Source: Bacteroidota bacterium (GTDB lineage Bacteria; Bacteroidota; Bacteroidia; 2-12-FULL-35-15). Taken from it: DNA of 64,000 nucleotides. The position numbers and the translations under genes are program-made. The notes below the pieces were generated by a model. It saw only the letters and a list, made by a program, of their open reading frames with translations, made no database searches and was not told the DNA's origin. Positions 1 through 9,061 of this stretch are shown here, piece after piece (within the stretch, counting starts at the first letter, position 1; each line of letters starts with the position of its first letter). Location of the stretch: NCBI GenBank assembly GCA_947469885.1, contig CANIQT010000002.1, forward strand, positions 248,001-312,000, written 5' to 3'.

Positions 1-1
1 C

Positions 2-376
2 AGGCGTTATAATATATGTGAAGAACGTGGCTCCGGTTTTGAAAAAGCGGTAGCATCTATTGAATTATTTGGCTTGCCACCACTAAAATTTGTAGAGACA
101 GAAAACTCTTTTCGAGTAATTATGTATAGCCCTAGAAAGTTTGCCGAAATGACCGTTGAAGAAAGAATAGAGGCAGCGTATCAGCACAGCATTATCAAAT
201 ATTTTTCAAGCGGTGGTATGACAAACACCAGTTTAAGAGAACGATTCAGAATGGGAGAAAAGCAAGCATCGCAAATCTCAAGGTTGATAAAAGATGCTCT
301 TGACGCTAAAAAGATAAAACCAAAAGACCCGACAATGGGTAAGAAGTTTGCCATTTACATACCCTATTGGGGCTAA
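2..376 (+). CDS. ATP-binding AlbA_2/HATPase-type regulator, C-terminal part (5' end outside window)
   Basis: The ORF track starts at an internal TTG (74), but the frame is open to the window edge, so this is the end of a longer gene. The first visible residues carry EERGSGFEKA, which resembles the conserved EERGSG(F/I)D/EK block in the C-terminal HATPase_c_4 region of AlbA_2/COG2865 'putative DNA-binding, ATP-binding' proteins. The last 70 residues look like a winged helix (SLRERFRMGEKQASQISRLI). Proteins of this family are often found inside type I restriction-modification loci, which fits hsdR 180 nt downstream. Its role there, probably regulatory or accessory, is inferred. The family call is fairly secure. 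The upstream hsdM/hsdS genes would lie outside the window. Confidence 0.7.
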   Translation, partial: RRYNICEERGSGFEKAVASIELFGLPPLKFVETENSFRVIMYSPRKFAEMTVEERIEAAYQHSIIKYFSSGGMTNTSLRERFRMGEKQASQISRLIKDALDAKKIKPKDPTMGKKFAIYIPYWG

Positions 377-556
377 ATTTTTATTTGATTAGAAAACCGC
401 AGTTATGATAAAATCCAATAAAATCAGGTATTTGCTTATTGCTTTCAAATCGGATGCAAGGGAATGGATTTTATTTGACTGGAAAACCGCAGCTTCTCCA
501 AAAGTGCTGAAAATCAAGTCTTTTCTATTTGCCTACAACTCGAAAATAACCAAATG
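377..556 (+). repeat. Two-copy direct repeat, 90-nt period, upstream of hsdR
   Basis: A block with ATTTGAYTRGAAAACCGCAG occurs at 377-402 and again at 468-492, exactly 90 nt (30 codons) later. Translated in the frame of the small ORF below, the two halves remain alignable (FD-KTA ... K-I---L-A---S). This suggests an old in-frame duplication, with a TAG now interrupting the first copy. Confidence 0.6.
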
Positions 557-557
557 A
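405..557 (+). CDS. Possible 50-residue small ORF overlapping the hsdR start (ATGA)
   Basis: This ORF is too short for the ORF track. It begins with ATG at 405 and ends with TGA at 555-557, overlapping the hsdR ATG (554) as ATGA, an arrangement typical of translational coupling. The peptide is basic and aromatic (contains WILFDWKTAASPK) and consists largely of the second copy of the 90-nt duplication plus part of the first. I recognise no family. It may be a real leader peptide that couples hsdR translation, or just the open remnant of a duplicated coding segment. The exact overlap is visible; a function is not. Confidence 0.35.
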   Translation: MIKSNKIRYLLIAFKSDAREWILFDWKTAASPKVLKIKSFLFAYNSKITK

Positions 558-3500
558 GCAAACCCATCACCGAAAATATCATTGAAGAATCGGCGATTGA
601 AATATTACAGGCGCAGGGTTGGGAATATGCAAACGGAAAAGAAATTTCTCCCGAAGGTTTATTTTGTGAAAGAGAAAATTATCAGCAAATAATTTTAACC
701 AACCGTTTACGCAATGCAATTGCAACAATAAATCCACACATTCCGCAAGACGCACAGGAAGCAGCAGTTCAAAAAGTGTTGCGTATTTATTCACCAGTGT
801 TGTTGCACAACAATGAGGAGTTTCACAAACTGTTAATTGAAAAAGTAAAAATACCGTATCAGCAAAACGGTTATGAGAGAAGCCACGAAGTGGCTTTGAT
901 TGATTTTGAAAACACAAACAACAATCAATTTTTAGTTGTCAATCAATACACGATTATAGAAAATAATCAGAATAAAAGACCTGATGTAATTCTTTTTGTA
1001 AATGGAATTCCTCTTGTAGTTATTGAATTAAAAAATGCAACCGATGAAAACGCAAGCATCCGCAAGGCTTACGAACAGATACAAACCTACAAAGCAATAA
1101 TTCCTTCACTCTTTACTTTCAATGCGGTTTGTATTATCAGTGATGGGCTTGAATGTAAGGCGGGAAGTGTGTCAGCAGATTTCAGTCGTTATATGACTTG
1201 GAAAACTTCTGATGGTGTAAAAGAAGCATCCCGATTCAAACCACAATTAGAAATTTTGTTGAAAGGAATGTTTCAACCCTCTACCCTATTAGATTTGGTT
1301 CGCAACTTTATTGTATTTGAGAAAACAAAAAGAGAGGATATTAAAACAGGGTTAATACAAATTTTCACAGAAAAAAAACTTGCTGCATATCATCAATATT
1401 ACGCAGTAAACAAAGCAGTGCAATCTTCAATCATAGCATCAGGAATAAACGGAGATAAAAGAGGCGGTGTAGTTTGGCACACACAAGGAAGCGGAAAAAG
1501 TTTATCAATGGTTTTTTATTCGGGTAAATTAATTACAGCCCCCGAAATGCAAAACCCAACCATTGTAGTAATAACAGACAGAAACGATTTAGACGACCAG
1601 TTGTTTGATACCTTCGCAGCATCCGTTCAGTTGTTACGTCAAGAGCCAGTACAGGCAGAGAACAGAGAACACTTAAAAGAATTATTAAAAGTTTCAAGCG
1701 GTGGAATTGTATTTACAACTATTCAAAAGTTTTTACCCGACAATAATAAATCAGTTTACGACCAACTTTCCGACAGAAAAAATATTGTTGTTATTGCAGA
1801 CGAAGCACACCGCACACAATACGGCTTTGAAGCAAAATTGATTGATGAAAAAGACTTAGACAAAAATGTAATCGGAAAACGCATTGCATTTGGTTTTGCA
1901 AAATATATGAGAGATGCTTTACCAAGCGCAACCTACATAGGTTTTACAGGAACACCCATTGAAGGCACTGATGTAAACACGCCACAGGTATTCGGGCAGT
2001 ATGTAGATGTGTACGATATTTCACAGGCAGTTGCAGATGGTTCAACAGTTCGGATTTATTACGAAAGCAGATTAGCAAAAGTAAATTTAGATGAAGAAGG
2101 CAGAAGATTAATTGAGGAATTTGATAGAGATTTAGAACAGGACGAAGAAATTACAGAGAAGCAAAAAGCAAAAGCGAAGTGGACTAAATTAGAAGCCATT
2201 GTAGGAAATACCGACCGAGTAAAAAATTTAGCAAAAGATATTGTTACACATTTTGAAAAACGCCAATCAGTTTTTGAAGGCAAAGGAATGATTGTAGCAA
2301 TGAGCAGAAGAATAGCAGCCAACCTTTATAATGCAATCATTGAATTGCGCCCAGAGTGGCACAGCGATGATTTAAGCAAAGGAGTTATAAAAGCGGTAAT
2401 GACTTCCACAAGTGATGAAGGAGCAATACTTGCAAAATTAAAAACCAACAAAACACAACGCAGAGCATTAGCCGAAAGAATGAAAGATGCAAACGACCCT
2501 TTGAAATTGGTTATAGTTCGTGATATGTGGCTTACAGGTTTTGATGCGCCCTGCCTAACTACTATGTATATTGACAAACCAATGCGAGGGCACAATTTAA
2601 TGCAAGCAATAGCAAGAGTAAATAGAGTTTTCAAAGATAAGCCAGGTGGGTTAGTGGTAGATTATTTAGGCATTGCAAATGATTTGAAAAAAGCACTTTC
2701 TTTTTATTCTGATTCAGGCGGTAAAGGAAATCCTGCCGAAAATATTTCAAAAGCAATTGAAATATTTATTGAAAAATTAGAAATCGTAAAACAAATGTTT
2801 AACGAGAATAGCAAAACGCAAAACGATATTTTAGTAGAAGAACCCGAAGCATATTATGAAAACAGTTATAAATTTAATTACAGAAGATTTTTTACCGTCG
2901 ATGCTAAAGAAAAATTATCAATTATACTTCAGGCAGAAGAACATATTTTAGGATTACAGGAAGGCAAAGAACGTTTTATAAAAGAAGTAAGTTTATTAAG
3001 TCAGGCACTTTCAATTTGTATTTCAAGAGAACAAGTACAGTCGCATTTGCCCGAAGTTGCATTCTTTCAGGCAGTCAAAGCAAGGTTGGTAAAGTTTGAA
3101 GGAACAGGCGGAGGCAAATCAGATATTGAAATTGAAACAGCAATCAAGCAAATTATTAATGAAGCATTGAGCAGTGATAAAGTGATTGATATTTTTGATG
3201 CAGCAGGTATTGAAAAGCCCGAAATATCAGGACTTGAAATTTTATCTGATGAATTTCTTTTAGAAGTTCAGGGGATGCAACACAAAAATTTAGCAATTGA
3301 ATTATTAAAAAAGATTTTGAACAATGAATTAAAAGCAAGAGCAAAAACAAATCTTGTAAAAAGTAAAAAACTTTTAGAGATGTTGGAAGCAGCAATTAAA
3401 AAGTATCAAAATAATTTATTGACAACAGCAGAAATAATTCAGGAGTTAATAAACATTGCAAAACAAATTAAGGAGGCAGACAAGGAAGGAGAAAAGTTAG

Positions 3501-3784
3501 GATTAACAAATGATGAAGTTGCTTTTTACAACGCACTTGAAATAAATGATAGTGCAGTAGAAATTTTAGGGGACGAAACATTAAAAGAAATTGCAAGAGA
3601 AATAGCAGATAAAGTAAGAGCTAATGCAACAATAGATTGGACAATTAGAGAAAGTGCAAGAGCTAAATTAATGGTACTCGTTAAACGAACTCTAAGTAAA
3701 TATGGGTATCCACCAGATAAACAGCAAAAAGCAATTGATACAGTTATGAAACAAGCGGAGTTGTTGGCGGATTCAATAGTTTAA
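554..3784 (+). CDS. hsdR: Type I restriction endonuclease subunit R
   Basis: Motor and nuclease subunit of a type I restriction-modification complex (R2M2S), which translocates and cleaves unmodified foreign DNA. The 1076 residues match the usual HsdR size. The N-terminal HSDR_N nuclease domain shows a PD-(D/E)xK core (PDVILFVNG...VIELK, about residues 142-162). The SF2 helicase motor follows with Walker A TQGSGKS (about 310), DEAH in VVIADEAHRTQYG (about 415), GFTGTP (motif III) and the QAIARVNR arginine-finger motif VI. A helical C-terminal region, probably the contact to HsdM/HsdS, completes it. The start MSKPITENIIEES is typical of the family. The frame is intact. hsdM and hsdS are not in the window, so the target sequence cannot be inferred. 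Confidence 0.97.
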   Translation: MSKPITENIIEESAIEILQAQGWEYANGKEISPEGLFCERENYQQIILTNRLRNAIATINPHIPQDAQEAAVQKVLRIYSPVLLHNNEEFHKLLIEKVKIPYQQNGYERSHEVALIDFENTNNNQFLVVNQYTIIENNQNKRPDVILFVNGIPLVVIELKNATDENASIRKAYEQIQTYKAIIPSLFTFNAVCIISDGLECKAGSVSADFSRYMTWKTSDGVKEASRFKPQLEILLKGMFQPSTLLDLVRNFIVFEKTKREDIKTGLIQIFTEKKLAAYHQYYAVNKAVQSSIIASGINGDKRGGVVWHTQGSGKSLSMVFYSGKLITAPEMQNPTIVVITDRNDLDDQLFDTFAASVQLLRQEPVQAENREHLKELLKVSSGGIVFTTIQKFLPDNNKSVYDQLSDRKNIVVIADEAHRTQYGFEAKLIDEKDLDKNVIGKRIAFGFAKYMRDALPSATYIGFTGTPIEGTDVNTPQVFGQYVDVYDISQAVADGSTVRIYYESRLAKVNLDEEGRRLIEEFDRDLEQDEEITEKQKAKAKWTKLEAIVGNTDRVKNLAKDIVTHFEKRQSVFEGKGMIVAMSRRIAANLYNAIIELRPEWHSDDLSKGVIKAVMTSTSDEGAILAKLKTNKTQRRALAERMKDANDPLKLVIVRDMWLTGFDAPCLTTMYIDKPMRGHNLMQAIARVNRVFKDKPGGLVVDYLGIANDLKKALSFYSDSGGKGNPAENISKAIEIFIEKLEIVKQMFNENSKTQNDILVEEPEAYYENSYKFNYRRFFTVDAKEKLSIILQAEEHILGLQEGKERFIKEVSLLSQALSICISREQVQSHLPEVAFFQAVKARLVKFEGTGGGKSDIEIETAIKQIINEALSSDKVIDIFDAAGIEKPEISGLEILSDEFLLEVQGMQHKNLAIELLKKILNNELKARAKTNLVKSKKLLEMLEAAIKKYQNNLLTTAEIIQELINIAKQIKEADKEGEKLGLTNDEVAFYNALEINDSAVEILGDETLKEIAREIADKVRANATIDWTIRESARAKLMVLVKRTLSKYGYPPDKQQKAIDTVMKQAELLADSIV

Positions 3785-3818
3785 ATTTAATATGTTCTAA
3801 GAAATTAATCTCTTTCTT

Positions 3819-4433
3819 TTGAAAAAAATAATTCTACTACAATTTCTTTTTGTCTGTTTTTGTATTACTTGCTACTCACAGATTATAGTAAGCAACATTG
3901 CTTATACCTCTTATTTTAGTAATACATATCACGAACCATTATATGTAACTTACAAGTTATATAAAGGTGGAGGAGATTGTAACAGAAAAAAATTTCATTT
4001 CAAAAATGATGATAAAGATTTGCAAACTGCAACGGATGCAGATTATAAAGGTAGTGGTTACGATAAAGGACACTTGGCAAATGCAGAAGATTTTGCTTTT
4101 GATTGCACAAAAGATGAACTAACATTCAGGTATTATAACTGTTTGCCACAAACTCCAAACCTTAACAGAGGTATTTGGAAAGTCAATGAAACTAAAATTC
4201 GTGAATGGTCTCAAACCGATAGCTTATATATCATTTGTGGTGGTTATTATGAAAATAATAAAATTGGAAACATTGCAGTTCCCATTTATTGTTGGAAGGT
4301 AGTTGAATCCCTCACCACAAAAAAAGTTTTATTTTGCGGTTGGTTTGGTAACACAAACCCTGCTACAGAAGTAGATGTAACAGTTGAGGAACTTGAAAAA
4401 AAATTAAAATATAAAATTAGTTTGAGCTATTGA
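3819..4433 (+). CDS. Secreted DNA/RNA non-specific endonuclease (NucA/His-Me finger type)
   Basis: A 204-residue protein with a clear N-terminal signal peptide (MKKIILLQFLFVCFCITCYS), so it acts in the periplasm or outside the cell. The DRGH-type catalytic motif is present as YDKGHLAN (about residues 80-87). The metal-ligand region NxxR appears as QTPNLNRGIW (about 112-121), as expected for the beta-beta-alpha-metal nuclease family that cuts DNA and RNA without sequence preference. It is short for the family but complete. It lies 34 nt after hsdR and is read in the same direction, though a signal peptide makes a direct part in restriction unlikely. Nutrient scavenging or attack on extracellular DNA is more plausible. 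The family call is firm; the biological role is inferred. Confidence 0.88.
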   Translation: MKKIILLQFLFVCFCITCYSQIIVSNIAYTSYFSNTYHEPLYVTYKLYKGGGDCNRKKFHFKNDDKDLQTATDADYKGSGYDKGHLANAEDFAFDCTKDELTFRYYNCLPQTPNLNRGIWKVNETKIREWSQTDSLYIICGGYYENNKIGNIAVPIYCWKVVESLTTKKVLFCGWFGNTNPATEVDVTVEELEKKLKYKISLSY

Positions 4434-4563
4434 AAAAATATTTCGGAAAAAGAAATTTCCTTAAAGACTTTTTATAACGTATTATTCACTATACTTGCAA
4501 TCCGCTTTTCTTGGTTCATCATAAATTGTTCAAACTAATAATAGTAATTTAAAATAAAGCAAA

Positions 4564-5499
4564 ATGGCAGAATACAAAAATACAGAAGGATGGGAAGCAT
4601 CCTCTAAGACGCGCAATTATTGGGGGTTTATTCCAATGAAAGAAAGTAAACATTTTGGGTTTGAAATGCCACCATTATTTAAAAGTGTTAATCCTATTAT
4701 TCGGCTTATGATAATTGGATTTATTTTTATTTTTATTTTGGAGGGGTATGCTACTTTTGTGGTTGCTATCGATGAAGGCGTGCCGATCGAAATTATTTGT
4801 TTATTAGTTTTCATTGATGTTTTTTTAGCAATACTACCTCATCTGAATGATGGGAAAAGAACGGTCCTTAAGAACTTTAAATTTATTGGGGAATTCTCGG
4901 AAGAATATTTAAATTTGGATGAATCAGGGAAAAAGAGATACCAAGCAAATTACATTCAGAATGATACAAAACTAAAAAGGTTGAATATATACAGGATATT
5001 TGCTTACTTACCGATTATCGCTTCAGCTTACGCTAAAATTTTTCTATTTTTTAGAGTGTATCCATTTTTTGATACGTATCAGGCCTACATAATAATTATA
5101 AGTTATTCCTTCGGTTGCCTTTTACATATACTCTGCACAGGATATGTAATAATGTATTGGCGGTTTAGGTATTCATTAAAACTTGACAGAAAAAGATTTG
5201 GCACTTCAAATGGAGTAATAAATAAAACTATTAGCAGAGCGGATAACCTAATTTCGTTGAAGGAAAATGTTACATTAGAAATAAATAATGAAAACCAAAG
5301 TGAACAAAGGATAGTAATAAAAGACAGCAAATATTATTTGAATTTTAAAGGTTTGCTTTTTGATGAAGAAATAAATAATTTGATTGGGGTGCAAAAAGAC
5401 CTTAGCGAGAAATTTACAATTGCATTAACAGGGAAAATAGAACAAACAAAATTATTAATAAGTCACGATGATGATAAAAACAAAGGAAAAAAAGGATAA
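4564..5499 (+). CDS. Uncharacterised integral membrane protein
   Basis: I do not recognise a family. The 311 residues contain about four hydrophobic segments (roughly residues 45-68, 75-95, 140-165 and 175-200). They are followed by a soluble C-terminal third rich in charged residues (NENQSEQRIVIKDSKYY...). There is no signal peptide, so insertion is probably in the inner membrane with the C-terminal domain on one face. It is the first gene of a dense run, and its 3' end overlaps the next lipoprotein gene by 32 nt, which implies co-expression. The ATG at 4564 follows an A-rich leader, as is usual in Bacteroidota, which seldom use strong Shine-Dalgarno sites. A membrane anchor or sensor for the downstream envelope proteins is possible but unsupported by any motif. 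Confidence 0.75.
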   Translation: MAEYKNTEGWEASSKTRNYWGFIPMKESKHFGFEMPPLFKSVNPIIRLMIIGFIFIFILEGYATFVVAIDEGVPIEIICLLVFIDVFLAILPHLNDGKRTVLKNFKFIGEFSEEYLNLDESGKKRYQANYIQNDTKLKRLNIYRIFAYLPIIASAYAKIFLFFRVYPFFDTYQAYIIIISYSFGCLLHILCTGYVIMYWRFRYSLKLDRKRFGTSNGVINKTISRADNLISLKENVTLEINNENQSEQRIVIKDSKYYLNFKGLLFDEEINNLIGVQKDLSEKFTIALTGKIEQTKLLISHDDDKNKGKKG

Positions 5500-6520
5500 T
5501 AAATTATTTTTTATTCTTATTGTTTATTGCACTTTAACTCTTTTGTCATCTTGCAATAGCTCAATAAAAGAAAATGATTCCATCCCCTATAATCTTTCAA
5601 TAATTCTAACAGATAAAATTACAACTAACTCAAAAGGTGAATTACCCGATGATTTTCAGAATTTTTGTAATCCGATTGATACACTCTGTAATTCTAAGTT
5701 TTATATGCCAAAAACAACAATTAATAGAATTGGCAGGATTGAGAAAGAATTACCAATTCTGAGAGGCGTTGAAACAAATTTAAAGTCATATAAAAGCTCT
5801 GCCCTTTCATTCTTTCAAAAAAATGAAGACAAAAAACTCAATAAAGCACTTTTATGTTCTAATCCAGACAATTATAATCAAATTGATACCTTGATTAGTT
5901 ATTTAGCTAAACACAACGGAAACAAAGAACATACATTTTATTTTAGCCAACATCCTAAAAATGATTCTATTTATAACCAGCCTCTTTTTTCTAATTCTGA
6001 CAAGTTAAAGACAGCCATCTCAAAATTTTTATGTGACAACGAAAATGATATTCCTAACATCATAGTAGTCTACAATCCTGTTGAGAAAATAAAAGAAGTA
6101 CCGAAAACCGAAAACGTAGATACCGCAAAGACAGTAGAAACCCCTATTGTTAAAAATGAAATAGATAAGGGGGATAGTGGTAAAACTAAAAAGAAAATAA
6201 AAAAAGAAAATAAAACAGATAATGATCCCAAGCCAATAAAAGGTAACACATTTATTCCCCGTTTTGATTTACATACAAATACAATTTCGTGGGAGAAAAT
6301 GGAAAATGTTGAATCAATTTATGTAACAGTAAAACCCATTTTACCAAAAAAGGAGGGAGATATTGAAATAATTAATGAACAAATTAATGGTGACGCAACT
6401 TCATTTCGTGTTCCAACTCAAAAAGATTATTCACACCATTATACCATAAAGGTAACAGCAAAAGGGAAAAAAATAAATGCTTCCGGTGAAATAAAAGACA
6501 TTCAATTAAATTGCAAATAA
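5468..6520 (+). CDS. Uncharacterised lipoprotein with C-terminal Ig/FN3-like domain
   Basis: A 350-residue SPII lipoprotein with lipobox LLSSC at about residues 25-29, so anchored in a membrane facing the periplasm or the surface. The N-terminal half starts with a strand-like IPYNLSIILTDKI and ends with IPNIIVVYNP, which gives a Rossmann/vWA-like impression, but no MIDAS motif is visible. A Lys/Glu/Thr-rich linker (about 205-245) leads to a C-terminal beta-sandwich-like domain (NTISWEKMENVESIYVTVKP ... YTIKVTAKG) that resembles an Ig or fibronectin III fold. It overlaps the preceding gene by 32 nt and is followed 16 nt later by another lipoprotein of similar layout. I cannot assign a function. 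Confidence 0.75.
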   Translation: MMIKTKEKKDNKLFFILIVYCTLTLLSSCNSSIKENDSIPYNLSIILTDKITTNSKGELPDDFQNFCNPIDTLCNSKFYMPKTTINRIGRIEKELPILRGVETNLKSYKSSALSFFQKNEDKKLNKALLCSNPDNYNQIDTLISYLAKHNGNKEHTFYFSQHPKNDSIYNQPLFSNSDKLKTAISKFLCDNENDIPNIIVVYNPVEKIKEVPKTENVDTAKTVETPIVKNEIDKGDSGKTKKKIKKENKTDNDPKPIKGNTFIPRFDLHTNTISWEKMENVESIYVTVKPILPKKEGDIEIINEQINGDATSFRVPTQKDYSHHYTIKVTAKGKKINASGEIKDIQLNCK

Positions 6521-6536
6521 TGATAATACTACCTTT

Positions 6537-7517
6537 ATGAAAAAAACTGCCATTTTCATTTTTTTGCTAATAATAGTTGCGTCCTTTGGTTGCGCAACCT
6601 ATAAAAAAAACCCTTCTAAATTTTACAGAAAATATCCATTTACAGTAAATTTTGTATTTGATGATATTGTTAAGGACAGTAGTTTATCCTCTTTATTAAA
6701 TATGAGTTTCATTAAAGATACTAAAATGAGTAATGTAAATTTGGTAAGGCTAAATGGCGAAAATTCTAAAACTATAATTAATCCAGCAAACCAATCCAAC
6801 AGTAAATTAGGTATTGATTTTACTGCAAAGGCAAAGATTAATGATGCCTGTAAAGAAGCCAAGAATTACCTTAGCAGTAAGGAAGGTAAATATTCACTTT
6901 ATGTATATGCAAATCAAATGAAACAGAATTGCCCTATTGACGGAAGCAAGTCCTATACTGATTTGAATAATTTAAACCAGGCAGTTATAAATGAAGTTTC
7001 AATGATAAATGATAAAAAAAATCTCCCATCAATTTACATATATGTTCCAACCTTTACACCTCTACCCCCTGCACCGATTTGCGATAGTATTAAAAATCCT
7101 GAAATTTTATTTGAAAAATATTCTGACACACTTTATGGAATTGATGATTTTGATAGAAGTCTCTTTTATCTTTATCCTGTGAAAAACTATGCGTATTATT
7201 ATTTGGTATGTGATACAATTTGTGGTGCTGATAATTTTAAAATTACTATTAAGAATGAAGGAAAGAGTAAGGAAACAATTATTTATTCAAAAGATTTTTT
7301 TACTTATGAGAAAAATATTTATGGAAAGACTGTTGGACAGAATTATTACGGCAAATACGTATTTCCAATCCAAAACAGTGAAGATATTAAAGGAAATGAA
7401 AAAGAAGAAGTAAAATTGAAAATAGAATCAATAAATTCCATTGGTAAAATTCCACATTCAAAATTTCAACCTAAAGAATATAAGATAATTTTTACCGGAT
7501 GTCCAAAACAAAATTAG
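6537..7517 (+). CDS. Uncharacterised lipoprotein
   Basis: A 326-residue lipoprotein (lipobox SFGC at about 16-19). Its layout resembles its upstream neighbour: an N-terminal region beginning with a hydrophobic strand (FTVNFVFDDIV), a segment ending in LPSIYIYVPT, a proline-rich hinge (PLPPAP, about 180), and a beta-rich C-terminal part that could be an Ig-like domain. No catalytic motif is recognisable. The 3' end overlaps the start of the next gene by 19 nt. The two neighbouring lipoproteins may be diverged paralogues, but this rests on architecture and a few matching positions only. Confidence 0.72.
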   Translation: MKKTAIFIFLLIIVASFGCATYKKNPSKFYRKYPFTVNFVFDDIVKDSSLSSLLNMSFIKDTKMSNVNLVRLNGENSKTIINPANQSNSKLGIDFTAKAKINDACKEAKNYLSSKEGKYSLYVYANQMKQNCPIDGSKSYTDLNNLNQAVINEVSMINDKKNLPSIYIYVPTFTPLPPAPICDSIKNPEILFEKYSDTLYGIDDFDRSLFYLYPVKNYAYYYLVCDTICGADNFKITIKNEGKSKETIIYSKDFFTYEKNIYGKTVGQNYYGKYVFPIQNSEDIKGNEKEEVKLKIESINSIGKIPHSKFQPKEYKIIFTGCPKQN

Positions 7518-9052
7518 AATTGTCTACTGCAAGAACTAAAGGAATTCAAATATTTTCTTTTAAGTTAGTTTTTTTATGTGTTTTTATTTTTGTGTCTCCT
7601 TTTTTTGTTTTTTCTCAAGGTGGAAGGTTTGAACAAAATCAATTAAAACAAAAAGATACGATTTTCTCAAAAAACATTTTTAAAAAAATAAGCAGCGAAT
7701 ATGATTTAACTTTTGTAATGTTCACTCCTGCTGAAGATTCTGCAAAAGTAAATATTCAGATTAAAAAAAATAAATTTAATCTTTTGCCAGAAGGGATTAA
7801 TTTTTTTTATTATACCTATGTTCCTCCCAAATTTCCTCAAGATTGTCCTTATTTTAATAAGATGGAAATTCAAGGAGACCAATGCTATATCCTTACATAC
7901 AATTCCGGTTTCTGTAGCGATATTAAGATTAGTACACCTGGCAATCAAGACATTTCTTTAGAATCCTTGCCAATACCTAAAAATGAAAATACATTTATTA
8001 ATAAGCTATCTATTAATGGTATTTGTACTCCCTTTAAAGTTGAATTATATGCTAATAAACTATCTGAATTTTACTCGTTATATAAGGAGAAATACTTACT
8101 GCAAGCTAGGGGTTTAACGACCGCAGCTCGCACAATGGAAAATGATGAAATTGTTGTGAAAACGTTAAAGAACACAATAGATAGCTTATCTAAAACAAAT
8201 TCTTATTTAAATGAATTAATTAATGGAAGATGCAATTACATTTCATTCATCCCTTCATTTAATAACGGACAAAACGCTTCAATTAGCAAAAATTCTCTTT
8301 CGCAACAATACGAAACAAAGTTAAGTTCAAGACAAGGTTTTGGATTTGGAGTAAACTTCCATAGGTATTTTGCATCAAAAAAAGCAAAAACTAAAGATAG
8401 CAAACCATCTAAACTTTCAAACGGAATAGGTATTGGAATAAATTTCCAAAGGAACGATTTAAGTTTAAGTTCCGATAAAGTGTATTTTAATTATTCAGCC
8501 ATTGATAAAGACGGAACCCAATACTATAGGAGAATATACGGAACAAATATCAAAGAGGCGGTTTCATTAAACTTTATGGAGTTGCCTGTTTATTATATTT
8601 TTAATTACAAATTGGGAAAAAAAGAAAAAGTAAGCATTGCTATAAATGCAGGGTTAAAAATATCCTATATGTTTTCAGGGACTTACCACGCTACAGATGG
8701 TGTTTTATCCTACAGAGGAAAGTATGATGGTATTTCAAATGAATTTATAAATATGAATGATTACAATTTTTATGAAAATCAACCTATAATAAAAACAAAA
8801 CAAAATTTAGAAACAAAAGAAATAAGTTATGGTTGTTTCATTGCCCCCTCTATAAAATTTAAACTTGCTCAAAATTTAGATTTGGCTATTGGCGCATCTT
8901 TTATGCTTGCTCAATCAAATTTATTAAAATCAAATTCTGATGATTATATTATTTCAGATAACAAAGACGAGTATAAGAGTTTGTTATTTTCATTGGATAA
9001 ATACAAAACAAACCCTGTTAGTTTTAATTTAGGTTTAACTTTTAAATTTTAA
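7499..9052 (+). CDS. Outer-membrane beta-barrel protein with N-terminal periplasmic or surface region
   Basis: A 517-residue exported protein: a basic n-region of about 22 residues, then a hydrophobic core and a cleavage-like site near FVFSQG (about 40). The middle part contains a DLTFVMFTP strand like the start of the two upstream lipoproteins, and a short predicted coiled coil (TLKNTIDSLSKTNSYLNELI, about 225-245). From about 280 onward alternating strands with aromatic belts (GFGFGVNFHRYF, GIGIGINFQRN, SYGCFIAPSIKFKL) and a final LGLTFKF indicate an outer-membrane barrel of the PorT/OMP_b-brl type. It overlaps the previous gene by 19 nt and is 9 nt before the large adhesin-like gene. It may assist display of that protein, but this is inferred from position only. 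Confidence 0.75.
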   Translation: MSKTKLELSTARTKGIQIFSFKLVFLCVFIFVSPFFVFSQGGRFEQNQLKQKDTIFSKNIFKKISSEYDLTFVMFTPAEDSAKVNIQIKKNKFNLLPEGINFFYYTYVPPKFPQDCPYFNKMEIQGDQCYILTYNSGFCSDIKISTPGNQDISLESLPIPKNENTFINKLSINGICTPFKVELYANKLSEFYSLYKEKYLLQARGLTTAARTMENDEIVVKTLKNTIDSLSKTNSYLNELINGRCNYISFIPSFNNGQNASISKNSLSQQYETKLSSRQGFGFGVNFHRYFASKKAKTKDSKPSKLSNGIGIGINFQRNDLSLSSDKVYFNYSAIDKDGTQYYRRIYGTNIKEAVSLNFMELPVYYIFNYKLGKKEKVSIAINAGLKISYMFSGTYHATDGVLSYRGKYDGISNEFINMNDYNFYENQPIIKTKQNLETKEISYGCFIAPSIKFKLAQNLDLAIGASFMLAQSNLLKSNSDDYIISDNKDEYKSLLFSLDKYKTNPVSFNLGLTFKF

Positions 9053-9061
9053 TAATTTTTC

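Noticed and set aside
579-917. Minus-strand ORFs opposite hsdR (579, 2059, 2326, 3156)
   Set aside because: Shadows of the strongly supported hsdR frame.
7189-7413. Short plus-strand ORF inside the second lipoprotein gene
   Set aside because: Out-of-frame shadow with Lys/Ile/Leu-rich composition from AT-rich DNA.
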